From Clytia hemisphaerica (lineage: Eukaryota; Cnidaria; Hydrozoa; Leptothecata; Clytiidae): a stretch of 64,000 bases of DNA. The stretch covers positions 188,561-252,560 of the forward strand of contig CACVBU010000558.1 of the NCBI GenBank assembly GCA_902728285.1, read 5' to 3'. The translations under genes were made by a program, and so were the position numbers. Positions within the stretch are counted from its first letter, which is position 1. Every line of letters starts with the position of its first letter. Positions 36,401 through 45,082 of this stretch are shown piece by piece. The notes below the pieces were generated by a model. It saw only the letters and a list, made by a program, of their open reading frames with translations, ran no database searches and had not been told where the DNA came from.

Positions 36401-39400
36401 TGCGTTTATGAGCAAAATTACGTCTAACGAGGTAGTTTGTTAAAAGTCAAATTAAATTGACAATAGAAATTGTCACCGAACCATAAAAAAATTCGTTCTT
36501 ACGACATAGATAGAACAACAGAAATTCAGTTGTACTCATTCCAGCCGCGGCTTTCTTATACAGGGTGTCCCTAATTAAAGTATCGAGTTTGAACATGCGA
36601 TTGAGTAGAAAAGTTTGTGTGTGTTATCGCTAAAATATAAGAACGGTCTCCATCACACAGGCTTATTACAAAAGGTAGTTACAACGTATAAATTAATCGT
36701 AATGACAAAGAAAAAAGAGGGAGAGCTTAAAATACAATTTTGTGAATACACACTTAAAACTTTCTACTCAATCGCATGTTCAAACTCGATACTTTTATTA
36801 GGGACTCCCTGTACTATGCTTAAATTGATGAGTAAGCAAACGATATCACTATAAGAGATAAAACCTTTAAAGAATTTTGTTTTCATGATACAGAAAGGAG
36901 GCCCAACTTTTTATCCTGGCAATGCAGATTTAACAGTAGGATGTTGTTCCTTTTTTCTAGCAATGTTAAGTAAAAAATGGTAGGAGAAATGTAGCCTATA
37001 CTAGATGTCACCCATGACTTTTTACGCAATTAACGTCTATTCCACTTTGCGACTTTTTCAAATGTTTGGAGCCCAGGTTTTCAGGCTCTAAACATTCGAT
37101 TGTTGACGTCACTTTAAACTGTCAAAGCCCTTGCAGTAGCAAAAACCGAATTTGCGTCAAAGCACTTGGAAGGCTTCTTTTTTTCGAAAATTGTCAAAGT
37201 GAAGAAACGGGATGAAAAATCCCGGTTTTTGGTGAGGTACTCGCTACATTAAACGATGTCCTTTTTAAGAAAATGATTCTATATTGACATCACACGGCTG
37301 GACGATGATATTGTTTTGTCTTTTCTGTTAATGGTTCAAAAAAAAACGGTTCAGGGAACTAAATTCCCAGGTTATCCGAGCTAACTTTTTTAGCCGCTTG
37401 TAAAACTTTTGAGATTCTGACCGTTTTTTTACCATTTTTGGTCAACGAGTGATCCAGGATCCTCCAAATCTGGCCCGGTTTTACTTTATTCTGCCCTATA
37501 ACGGATTAATTTGAAGTTTTACCACTGGGCACCTTTCCATCATTCAGTCAGGTCCGCGTAGGAAAGATGAGCTATCCAACGAGCTATGAACAAGCTTCTA
37601 AATCTTTCTAGATCCGGAGATATAAACCTTTAAAATTTGAACTAGCGATTTTTTCTTAAAAAATATTAGAAAAAAAGGACCGTATGGTTAAAGATCTTCA
37701 AAGAGTTGAAATGAATAAGTTCTTTCAAAGTAAAAAAAACTACATGAATAGACCTTTTCATAAATCACGTCACGAACATCACTTGCCTCGTTTTCCAACA
37801 ACTATGGTAATTATGTCCCTTGAACCATTGAATTATTTTTTTTATGAAAAGAAAGTAGTTTAAATAAAATACGCTGGGAAATAATCAGGTAGATTCGCTG
37901 GATTGTAGGATTGGGATTCAAGGATTCGGATTCGGATTCAGGATTCGTAAAAAGCTTTGTAAAAAAAATTGAAAAAAGATATTAACTTCAAACCAAAAGA
38001 TCTTAAAAGATTACATAACATAGAGCAGTTCTTGACAAAAATTGATGTAAAAATGGGCGTGGCCTTGACGCTAATTAGGGAAATTCCCCTTTTTAGGATT
38101 CAAATTTCCAGCCCATTGCATACTTTGGCTAGTTCTCAGTCCCTTCGTTGTATTTGGATCAATTTCTAAACACCTGATCTTATGACCGGAAATGTCAATG
38201 ATTAATCGTGGACAAAATTTATTGACAACAAGGGCGTGGCCTCGATGCTAATTAGGGAAATTCCCCTATTTTGGACTCAAAACCGAAAAAAAAAAATGCA
38301 AAGTTTGGCAAAGTTTGGCTAGTTCTCAGTCCCTTCGGTGTATTTGGATCAATTTCTAAACACCTGATCTTATGACTGGACATGTCAATGATTAATTGTG
38401 GACAAAATTTATTGATAAAAAGGGCGTGGCCTTGATGCTAATTAGGGAAATTCCCTTATTTTGGACTCAAAACACGAAAAATGCAAAGTTTGGCAAAGTT
38501 TGGCTAGTTCTCAGTCCCTTCGGTGTATTTGGATCAATTTCTAAACACCTGATCTTATGACCGGAAATGTCAATGATTAATCGTGGACAAAATTTATTGA
38601 CAACAAGGGCGTGGCCGATGCTAATTAGGGACTTCCCTATTTAGGATTCAAAACAGGAAAAATTGCAAAGTTTGGCTAGTTCTCAGTTCCCTCGTTTGAA
38701 TTTGGATCAATTTCTAAAACACCTGATCTATGACTGGACATGTCAATGATTAATTGTGGACAAAATTTATTGATAAAAAGGGCGTGGCCTTGATGCTAAT
38801 TAGGGAAATTCCCTTATTTTGGACTCAAAACACGAAAAATGCAAAGTTTGGCAAAGTTTGGCTAGTTCTCAGTCCCTTCGGTGTATTTGGATCAATTTCT
38901 AAACACCTGATCTTATGACCGAAATGTCAATGATTAATCGTGGACAAAATTTATTGACAACAAGGGCGTGCCTCGATGCTAATTAGGGAAATTCCCCTAT
39001 TTCGGATTCAAAACACGAAAATTGCAAAGTTGGCTAGTTCTCAGTTCCCTCGTTGAATTTGATCAATTTCTAAACACCTGATCTATGACTGACATGTCAT
39101 GATAATTGTGGACAAAATTTATTGATAAAAAGGGGGCGTGGCCGGGATGCTAATTAGGGAAATTCCCTTATTTGGGGACTCAAAACACGAAAAATGCAAA
39201 GTTTGGCAAAGTTTGGCTAGTTCTCAGTCCCTTCGGTGTATTTGGATCAATTTCTAAACCCCTGATCTTATGACCGGAAATGTCAATGATTAATCGTGGA
39301 CAAAATTTATTGACAACAAGGGCGTGGCCTCGATGCTAATTAGGGAAATTCCCCTATTTAGGATTCAAAACAGGAAAATTGCAAAGTTTGGCTAGTTCTC

Positions 39401-42400
39401 AGTTCCCTCGTTGAATTTGGATCAATTTCTAAACACCTGATCTTATGACCGGACATGTCAATGATTAATTGTGGACAAAATTTATTGATAAAAAGGGCGT
39501 GGCCTTGATGCTAATTAGGGAAATTCCCTTATTTTGGGACTCAAACACGAAAAATGCAAAGTTTGGCAAAGTTTGGCTAGTTCTCAGTCCCTTCGCTGTA
39601 TTTGGATCAATTTCTAAACACCTGATCTTATGACCGGAAATGTCAATGATTAATCGTGGACAAAATTTATTGACAACAAGGGCGTGGCCTCGATGCTAAT
39701 TAGGGAAATTCCCCTATTTAGGATTCAAACACGAAAATTGCAAAGTTTGGCTAGTTCTCAGTTCCTCGTTGAATTTGGATCAATTTCTAACACACTGATC
39801 TTATGACCGGACATGTCAATATTAATTGTGGACAAAATTTATTGATTAAAAAGGGCGTGGCCTTGATGCTAATTAGGGAAATTCCCTATTTTGGACTCAA
39901 AACACGAAAAATGCAAAGTTTGGTGGCAAAGTTTGGCTAGTTCTCAGTCCTTCGCTGTATTTGGATCAATTTCTAACACCTGTCTTTATGACCGGAAATG
40001 TCAATGATTAATCGTGGACAAATTTTTGACAACAAGGGCGTGGCCTCGATGCTAATTAGGGAAATTCCTTATTAGGATTTCAAAACAGGAAAATTGCAAA
40101 GTTTAGCTAGTTCTCAGTTCCCTCGTTGAATTGGATCAATTTCTAAACACATGATCTTATGACGGACATGTCAATGATTAATTGTGGACAAAATTTATTG
40201 ATAAAAAGGGCGTGGCCTTGTTGCTAATTAGGGAAATTCCCTTATTTTGGACTCAAAACACGAAAAATGCAAAGTTTGGCAAAGTTTGGCAAAGTTTGGC
40301 TAGTTCTCAGTCCCTGTTTTTGCGCTGTAATTGGATCAATTTCTAAACACCTGATCTTATGACCAGAAATGTCAATGATAATCGTGGACAAAATTTATTG
40401 ACAACAAGGGCGTGGCCTCGATGCTAATTAGGGAAAATTCCCCTATTTAGGATTCAAAAACAGGAAAATGCAAAGTTTGGCTAGTTCTCAGTTCCCTCCC
40501 GTCGTTGAATTTGGATCATTTCTAACACCTGACTTATGACGGACATGTCAATGATGTAATTGTGGACAAAATTTATTGAAAACAAGGGCGTGGCCTCGAT
40601 GCTAATTAGGGAAATTCCCCTATTTAGGATTCAAAACACGAAAATTGCAAAGTTTGGCTAGTTCTCAGTTCCCTCGTTGAATTTGGATCAATTTCTAAAC
40701 ACCTGATCTTATGACCGGAATGTCAATGATTAATTGTGGGAAAAATTTATTGATAAAAGGGCGTGGCCTTGATGCTAATTAGGGAAATTCCCTTATTTGG
40801 ACTCAAAACACGAAAAATGCAAAGTTTGGCAAAGTTTGGCTAGTTCTCAGTCCCTTCGCTGTATTTGGATCAATTTCTAAACACCTGATCTTATGACCGG
40901 AAATGTCAATGATTAATCGTGGACAAAATTTATTGACAAAAAAGGCGTGGCCTCGATGCTAATTAGGGAAATTCCCCTATTTAGGATTCAAAACACGAAA
41001 ATTGCAAAGTTTGGCTAGTTCTCAGTTCCCTCGTTGAATTTGGATCAATTTCTAAACACCTGATCTTATGACCGGCCATGTCAATGATTAATTGTGGACA
41101 AAATTTATTGATAAAAAGGGCGTGGCCTTGATGCTAATTAGGGAAATTCCCTAATTCCCAGTTTGGCTAAAGATAGAAGCATGAAATTTGGACTGAAGTT
41201 GCATATCATTAAAAGGATCATTTTGCAAAAGAATACTTTTGAAATTTTGCTGACATCAGCATTTTATTGCAAAATTTCGTATTTTGTTGATTTCTGCTGA
41301 CGAAAGCAAAATTTCGAAAAGTTTTTTTTGGCAAATGATCCTTTTAATGATATTCAACGTTGGTCCAAATTTCATGTTTCTACCATTAGTCAAACTGGAG
41401 ATATTTAAAAAAACAAGTTTTGCTGACGTCAGCACTTTTTGGTTTTTGCGGTTTTTCGCAAAAATTAGGGCGTAAACAATTAGGTAACACCTCTACAGCG
41501 AAACTTCATCATGGTACCTTTCGTAGCAAATCATTGGTTTCCTCATTTTCTGCCGGCTAATGGCCTTCAAAAATTATGGTAATTTTCAGGTTTTTGAGAC
41601 ATGCCATAACTTACCCGAGTAATAAGCATCGAGGCCACGCCCTTGTTGTCAATAAATTTTGTCCACGATTAATCATTGACATTTCCGGTCATAAGATCAG
41701 GTGTTTAGAAATTGATCCAAATACAGCGAAGGGACTGAGAACTAGCCAAACTTTGCCAAACTTTGCATTTTTCGTGTTTTGAGTCCAAAATAAGGGAATT
41801 TCCCTAATTAGCATCAAGGCCACGCCCTTTTTATCAATAAATTTTGTCCACAATTAATCATTGACATGGCCGGTCATAAGATCAGGTGTTTAGAAATTGA
41901 TCCAAATTCAACGAGGGAACTGAGAACTAGCCAAACTTTGCAATTTTCGTGTTTTGAATCCTAAATAGGGGAATTTCCCTAATTAGCATCGAGGCCACGC
42001 CCTTGTTGTCAATAGATTTTGTCCACGATTAATCATTGACATTTCCGGTCATAAGATCAGGTGTTTAGAAATTGATCCAAATACAGCGAAGGGACTGAGA
42101 ACTAGCCAAACTTTGCCAAACTTTGCATTTTTCGTGTTTTGAGTCCAAAATAAGGGAATTTCCCTAATTAGCATCAAGGCCACGCCCTTTTTATCAATAA
42201 ATTTTTGTCCACAATTAATCATTGACATGTCCGGTCATAAGATCAGGTGTTTAGAAATTGATCCAAATTCAACGAGGGAACTGAGAACTAGCCAAACTTT
42301 GCAATTTTCGTGTTTTGAATCCTAAATAGGGGAATTTCCCTAATTAGCATCGAGGCCACGCCCTTGTTGTCAATAAATTTTGTCCACGATTAATCATTGA

Positions 42401-45082
42401 CATTTCCGGTCATAAGATCAGGTGTTTAGAAATTGATCCAAATACAGCGAAGGGACTGAGAACTAGCCAAACTTTGCCAAACTTTGCATTTTTCGTGTTT
42501 TGAGTCCAAAATAAGGGAATTTCCCTAATTAGCATCAAGGCCACGCCCTTTTTATCAATAAATTTTGTCCACAATTAATCATTGACATGTCCGGTCATAA
42601 GATCAGGTGTTTAGAAATTGATCCAAATTCAACGAGGGAACTGAGAACTAGCCAAACTTTGCAATTTTCGTGTTTTGAATCCTAAATAGGGGAATTTCCC
42701 TAATTAGCATCGAGGCCACGCCCTTGTTGTCAATAAATTTTGTCCACGATTAATCATTGACATTTCCGGTCATAAGATCAGGTGTTTAGAAATTGATCCA
42801 AATACAGCGAAGGGACTGAGAACTAGCCAAACTTTGCCAAACTTTGCATTTTTCGTGTTTTGAGTCCAAAATAAGGGAATTTCCCTAATTAGCATCAAGG
42901 CCACGCCCTTTTTATCAATAAATTTTGTCCACAATTAATCATTGACATGGCCGGTCATAAGATCAGGTGTTTAGAAATTGATCCAAATTCAACGAGGGAA
43001 CTGAGAACTAGCCAAACTTTGCAATTTTCGTGTTTTGAATCCTAAATAGGGGAATTTCCCTAATTAGCATCGAGGCCACGCCCTTGTTGTCAATAAATTT
43101 TGTCCACGATTAATCATTGACATTTCCGGTCATAAGATCAGGTGTTTAGAAATTGATCCAAATACAGCGAAGGGACTGAGAACTAGCCAAACTTTGCATT
43201 TTTCGTGTTTTGAGTCCAAAATAAGGGAATTTCCCTAATTAGCATCAAGGCCACGCCCTTTTTATCAATAAATTTTGTCCACAATTAATCATTGACATGG
43301 CCGGTCATAAGATCAGGTGTTTAGAAATTGATCCAAATTCAACGAGGGAACTGAGAACTAGCCAAACTTTGCAATTTTCGTGTTTTGAATCCTAAATAGG
43401 GGAATTTCCGTAATTAGCATCGAGGCCACGCCCTTGTTGTCAATAAATTTTGTCCACGATTAATCATTGACATTTCCGTCATAAGATCAGGTGTTTAGAA
43501 ATTGATCCAAATACAACGAAGGGACTGAGAACTAGCCAAAGTATGCAATGGGCTGGAAATTTGAATCCTAAAAAGGGGAATTTCCCTAACTAGCGTCAAG
43601 GCCACGCCCATTTTTACATCAATTTTTGTCAAGAACTGCTCTATGTTATGTAATCTTTTAAGATCTTTTGGTTTGAAGTTAATATCTTTTTTCAATTTTT
43701 TTTTACAAAGCTTTTTACGAATCCTGAATCCGAATCCGAATCCTTGAATCCCAATCCTACAATCCAGCGAATCTACCAAATAATCACCGTGGCAATAATT
43801 TCAAAACGAGGAAAATGATGCTCATGATGTAATTTATGAAAAGGTCTATTCTAGGAACTTTGAACATCATTCCCGCAAAACCATCCCCTTCTAACATTTT
43901 TAAAGTGATTCAAACAAAGTCTACTAACCTGCAATAGATCCATCTTTTGATATGTTGAATTTGGCAAACGACTCGTCACGTGTTCCATAACAGATAGGAT
44001 TGGTCGTCATCTGTTGCCAAGGTCTGCTTATTGAAGCTGTAAAATAATTGACAGATACGTTTGAGGGTTAGGTGAAAACTGGGTTGAAAGCCCGAAGGGC
44101 TAGAGTAGAATCTCCAACCTTTCCCAGGCAAGAAAAAGTGAAGCCATTTGTTTCCCATCCAAAACGCGCCGTAATCACGACGAGGGACTAGCGGTACCTT
44201 TGTTTTTGAGAACTGCATTTTTGAAATATAGCGATAGATTTTACCTTCTATCCGGCATTTGTGTAAAAACCACGCGCGGGCGTTTTGGATGGGAAATAAA
44301 TGGGCTTCATTTTCCATCAAGGAGTCTCGAGTCTAGCCCTTCGGGCTTGGAAGTCAATGGGGTAGAAATTTCTATCTCCATAGTGAAAATTAAAATAACG
44401 CTAAAATGTTCTTGTTAATTTTCTACTATTGAAATTTAAAAAAGAAAGCCCACTACACACCCTTGCCAAAACTGGCGCACTTTTATCCATTGTGCTGGTT
44501 TTATCGATTTGATATGAATTACTTGGCAAAATAATTGTTGGTTTTGACCGACTCCGAATTTCTTTATGAAGACGAACTTTCTTATCAGATACATATTTTA
44601 TATCAGGGCAGTATCTGCCTATTGTTACATTATGCTGATATAAGCAAAAAATGTTTTTTTTCCTTTTTCTGACCAATCTTGCTCCACATCCGTGTCAACC
44701 CAATGTGAAAAAGCTTGTGAATTAAAATTGATGGGTAAGCAAACGAGATCACTCTTATTTAAAAACAAAACCTTTAAACCTTTAGCTTACATTGATACAA
44801 GTAGCCACCAACGTCATTTTCACCATCTACTGCTTCTTCTATTTTACAATCTTCATCAAAATCTTTATCATTCCCAGGTAAACAATAACATCTCTCGTCA
44901 ACACTTAAACTTCTTTTTCCTTTGAGTCGACACCGCGAAACACATTCGACCACTGAACTGCAACCAGATTCCAGATAATTAATCCAACATTTAGTATCTT
45001 TAACCTTAACTGAGTGTTTCGAGTAAAATTTAGCCTCGATTGTTCCGATGTATGATACAAGGAGATAAATCAAAATTTTCAT
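24440..45082 (-). CDS. Split secreted protein with Cys-rich head and cnidarian-type C-terminal domain
   Basis: Five minus-strand exons: 45082-44791, 44036-43929, 35513-35403, 34966-34878 and 24586-24440. Phases run 1, 1, 1, 0 and all junctions are GT-AG; the protein is 248 aa. Residues 1-17 are a signal peptide. Next comes a Cys-rich segment (eight Cys in exon 1, including C-x3-C and C-x-C). From exon 2 on, the motifs NPICYGTRDE, EHVSGSVGC, SYWGC, VITD and LRVWYGDD follow in order, matching from memory an uncharacterised secreted domain common in corals. The motif order across four separated exons is the main argument that they belong together. No function is known. Intron 2 carries a 5.9-kb foldback element and intron 4 carries two other genes. 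The exon 4 to exon 5 join spans 10.3 kb and is the least certain. Confidence 0.7.
24755..24800. repeat. AAAGTCTTTC/AAAGTCTCTC micro-repeat
   Basis: Four to five tandem copies of a 10-bp unit, AAAGTCTYTY, inside intron 4 of the split gene. Simple local duplication with no coding support. Confidence 0.7.
25833..31257 (+). CDS. ZAD-type zinc finger plus DUF6589 protein
   Basis: Eleven exons: 25833-26195, 26791-27041, 27426-27717, 27882-28056 (or 28002), 28252-28451, 28607-28723, 28983-29138, 29567-29768, 29963-30050, 30197-30361, 30600-31257; all phases agree and give about 888 aa. Residues 11-80 form a C-x2-C ... C-x2-C module with SLGY between, like the zinc-finger-associated (ZAD) fold. From about residue 300 the order IMDNLDFEQKTRH, SIHWVQFMAVKDR, DILPGEQ, MSKKSERVGLGLIF, GDQLTEER and FEDWH is the signature I know from DUF6589. 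A late C-x3-C ... H-x4-H stretch (exon 10) may be a degenerate zinc finger. The function of DUF6589 is unknown; its multi-copy presence in invertebrate genomes suggests a link to mobile DNA (inference). It faces the helicase gene tail to tail, 721 bp apart. Confidence 0.8.
26230..26558. mobile_element. TACAC-ended MITE, GTTGC variant
   Basis: Ends TACACATTTTTTTTATAAGC and GCTTATAAAAAAAATGTGTA, with TA at each edge. The interior is different from the other copies: it repeats GTTGCTAAGC and CAGGCCT-like phrases. Located in intron 1 of the DUF6589 gene, so it landed after that gene was in place. Confidence 0.7.
29163..29439. mobile_element. TACACGC-ended MITE in a DUF6589 intron
   Basis: Ends TACACGCTTTTTTTATAAG and TTATAAAAAAAAGCGTGTA with TA at both edges; interior has AAGAACAAATTAAGAAC-type repeats. 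It begins only 24 bp after the proposed donor of exon 7 of the DUF6589 gene, and may affect splicing there. Confidence 0.75.
31469..31474 (+). promoter_or_regulatory. Poly(A) signal AATAAA, DUF6589 gene
   Basis: AATAAA 212 bp after the stop codon at 31257, the first canonical hexamer I see downstream on the plus strand. Confidence 0.4.
31979..33790 (-). CDS. RecQ-like DNA helicase, intronless
   Basis: One uninterrupted 603-codon frame. Superfamily 2 motifs are all present in order: P-loop LPTSYGKS (62-69), SPLQALIADQV (94-104), DEAH (171-174), LSAT (211-214), TSALGCGVN (349-357) and QQIGRAGR (378-385). After them a Cys cluster (residues 418-456, with C-x3-C, C-C-x2-C, C-x-C-x2-C) takes the place of the RecQ zinc-binding subdomain. 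There is no clear RQC winged helix or HRDC domain, and the tail is acidic (many Asp/Ser). Predicted role: ATP-driven 3'-5' unwinding of DNA. The start could also be Met19 (33736). Being intronless among intron-bearing genes, and beside a DUF6589 gene inside another gene's intron, suggests arrival by transposition or retroposition (inference). The frame and all motifs are intact, so it is recent or under selection. Confidence 0.88.
   Translation of the reverse strand: MMSIVFPKNLCDKIKTNKMAALIEVIADNIIKLVNKDFEVKCKQLEAMKSIIEGKDTLAILPTSYGKSLIFQMLPAVCKKLPSKPDNGIVLVISPLQALIADQVKSANKLKDPLGLNACSLSSSSKMDKILSGEFNIIVDSPELWMGDPKTRKAMLSSPVFTKNLICIVVDEAHKVSWGVSNDGEKPFREMFGRIGEMRSFVKENVPVLCLSATVDKNYTELIKSVCSLSKTVKIIHSCSDRPNIFLIVKDIKRKKIDCFDWLFSLICEKNTECPKVLIYCRTQQLAGWLFKSFLLELGVNMYKNKIMDQDNAIVALFHADTLPYIKEKVLLMLTSDECDSNIRIVICTSALGCGVNCRNILYVCHFGTSHNLVEYNQQIGRAGRGIDSQSYAILYKYPQAVKEVSSDIKNYVDSKNCLRSCLFAPFNSNNEPINPLTPLHSCCSNCSHFCKCGSCPPNIFDSALQQQEQVTENEEVRSVTIDDKISIKAYLQSYHSQQCSSQQLFIPSGIFSGLTSDTINKVVDNLPYINSPAYLVENLDLSANSAANIFKMIQEHFEEDITVNEPPLRKRKLTFLEEERYEFSDDTSDDSSDTENDDEEHI
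33845..33888. repeat. Short inverted repeat CCCGTCTACT ... AGTAGACGGG
   Basis: A 44-bp hairpin 55 bp upstream of the helicase start. The arm CCGTCTACT is echoed once more at 33890-33898 as CCATCTACT. It could be a terminal motif of the cassette or a promoter palindrome; no matching copy was found at the left side of the cassette. Confidence 0.5.
34131..34388. mobile_element. hAT-like MITE, CTTACAGTGCA family
   Basis: G-run followed by CACTCAAGGTAA at the left and AATCGAGTCCCCCCCCCC at the right, with GCACTGTAAGGGT inside. AACAAT lies at 34123-34128 and 34389-34394, a partial match to an 8-bp duplication. Located in intron 4 of the split gene. Confidence 0.6.
34440..34705 (-). mobile_element. 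tRNA-derived SINE
   Basis: Read on the minus strand, the 5' part resembles a tRNA gene: GAGCGGCCGTAGCATGAAGG has an A-box-like segment and GGGTTCGTTCC (34655-34665) a B box for RNA polymerase III. It is followed by a block GGTATTCGAGGCTTCTTTGC and CTAAATGCTCAGGAA that recalls the central region of animal SINEs. Reverse transcription by a LINE enzyme would be needed for its spread. The 3' limit is approximate. Confidence 0.55.
34782..34871. mobile_element. Palindromic AACGTT MITE, copy 4
   Basis: Begins CCCAGCTGACACACAACG and ends TGTGCCAGCTGA. It ends about 6 bp from the exon 4 splice donor of the split minus-strand gene, so the donor GTTTGTC partly overlaps the element's edge. Confidence 0.75.
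35140..35290. repeat. Local duplication CCACCCTGGATTTT
   Basis: Two to three imperfect copies of a roughly 30-bp phrase (GGACCACCCTGGATTTTCAC, then CACCTCATTTTA) lie in intron 3 of the split gene. Confidence 0.55.
35883..36558. mobile_element. TA-target MITE, TAAGAAAGCCGCGG ends
   Basis: A 676-bp element with inverted ends TAAGAAAGCCGCGGCTGG extended to about 23 bp and exact at both sides. TA flanks it on each side (35881-35882, 36559-36560). TA targets are typical of Tc1/mariner-type transposition. The interior holds no transposase. Confidence 0.75.
36561..36811. mobile_element. Tc1/mariner-like MITE, CAGGGTGTCCC ends
   Basis: A 251-bp element with inverted ends over about 50 bp, beginning CAGGGTGTCCCTAATTAAAG on the left and ending with the complement of CAGGGAGTCCCTAATAAAAG. 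TA target duplications are at 36559-36560 and 36812-36813. The left TA is shared with the neighbouring element. Confidence 0.8.
37401..37686. repeat. Fragment of the TTAA-target element family
   Basis: This region aligns by eye with 52360-52716 (TTTTTGGTYAACGAGTGAT, TGAAGTTTWACCAC, CTAGATCYRGAGATATAA), but lacks the terminal repeats and about 90 bp of interior. It is an older, internal fragment in intron 2 of the split gene. Confidence 0.6.
38056..41156 (+). repeat. Left-arm tandem array, about 18 units
   Basis: Units of 170-190 bp start at AAGGGCGTGGCC and include GCTAATTAGGGAAATTCCC, TTTGGCTAGTTCTCAGT and CACCTGATCTTATGACCGG. Two unit types alternate: one with TTGATG, CAAAGTTTGGCAAAG and CGGTGTATTTGG; the other with TCGATG, ATTTAGGATTC and CTCGTTGAATTTGG. 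Together they make a higher-order dimer near 360 bp. Many single-base gaps occur between 38600 and 40600. Confidence 0.9.
41157..41398. repeat. Central hairpin of the foldback element
   Basis: CCCAGTTTGGCTAAAGATAG at 41158 pairs with the complement of the segment ending CATTAGTCAAACTGG at 41397, with ATCATTAAAAGGATCATTT in both arms. Similarity is roughly 85 percent by eye. The apex lies near 41280. It forms the loop region between the two arrays. Confidence 0.75.
41624..43609 (-). repeat. Right-arm tandem array, about 12 units
   Basis: The same units as the left arm in inverted orientation. The landmark CCTTGTTGTCAATA recurs at about 360-bp steps (near 42001, 42361, 42721 and 43081), fixing the dimer period. 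Units are far more uniform than in the left arm; one near 43190 has lost the CCAAACTTTG segment. Confidence 0.9.
44089..44355. mobile_element. GCCCGAAGGGCTAGA-ended MITE
   Basis: Ends AAAGCCCGAAGGGCTAGAG and CTAGCCCTTCGGGCTTGG are inverted repeats; the interior has AAGAAAAAGTGAAGCC. Related to 18826, 55639 and 14969. It lies in intron 1 of the split gene, 53 bp upstream of exon 2. Confidence 0.65.
44585..44776 (-). repeat. Interspersed repeat R1, copy 3
   Basis: Minus-strand copy of the repeat at 7288. One frame reads NVTIGRYCPDIKYVSDKK, close to the frame kept in the copy at 35690. It lies in intron 1 of the split gene, directly after the exon 1 donor. Confidence 0.7.

Larger units (their letters stand above)
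35690..36870 (-). repeat. Interspersed repeat R1, copy 4, split by two MITEs
   Basis: The right half (35690-35866) and left half (36814-36870) are pieces of the repeat seen whole at 44585-44776. They are separated by two palindromic elements at 35883-36558 and 36561-36811. In this diverged copy one minus-strand frame remains open and reads NITIGRLCPYMKYVSD. Lies in intron 2 of the split gene. Confidence 0.6.
37888..43777. mobile_element. 5.9-kb foldback element with 9-bp target duplication
   Basis: The termini are long inverted repeats starting GGTAGATTCGCTGGATTG; about 170 bp of unique arm (37888-38055, and its complement 43610-43777) precede the arrays. A perfect 9-bp duplication AAATAATCA lies at 37879-37887 and 43778-43786. 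The left arm (to 41156) has about 18 tandem units, the right arm (from 41624) about 12 units in reverse orientation. The 470-bp middle (41157-41623) contains its own hairpin. Long inverted repeats made of tandem subrepeats plus a 9-bp duplication are the hallmark of foldback elements tied to the Mutator superfamily. No transposase is encoded, so it is non-autonomous. It lies within intron 2 of the split gene, 151 bp from exon 2. Confidence 0.85.

Noticed and set aside
37969..38169. A 66-codon plus-strand frame and its 94-codon counterpart on the minus strand at 43495-43779, with nearly identical protein
   Set aside because: They are mirror copies of the foldback element's arms. Identity comes from the inverted repeat; they end inside the tandem units and have no domain or start context.
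38056..43609. CRISPR array or centromeric satellite
   Set aside because: The units are too long and have no short spacer pattern, and the host is a eukaryote. A satellite would not be bounded by a 9-bp target duplication or invert at the middle.
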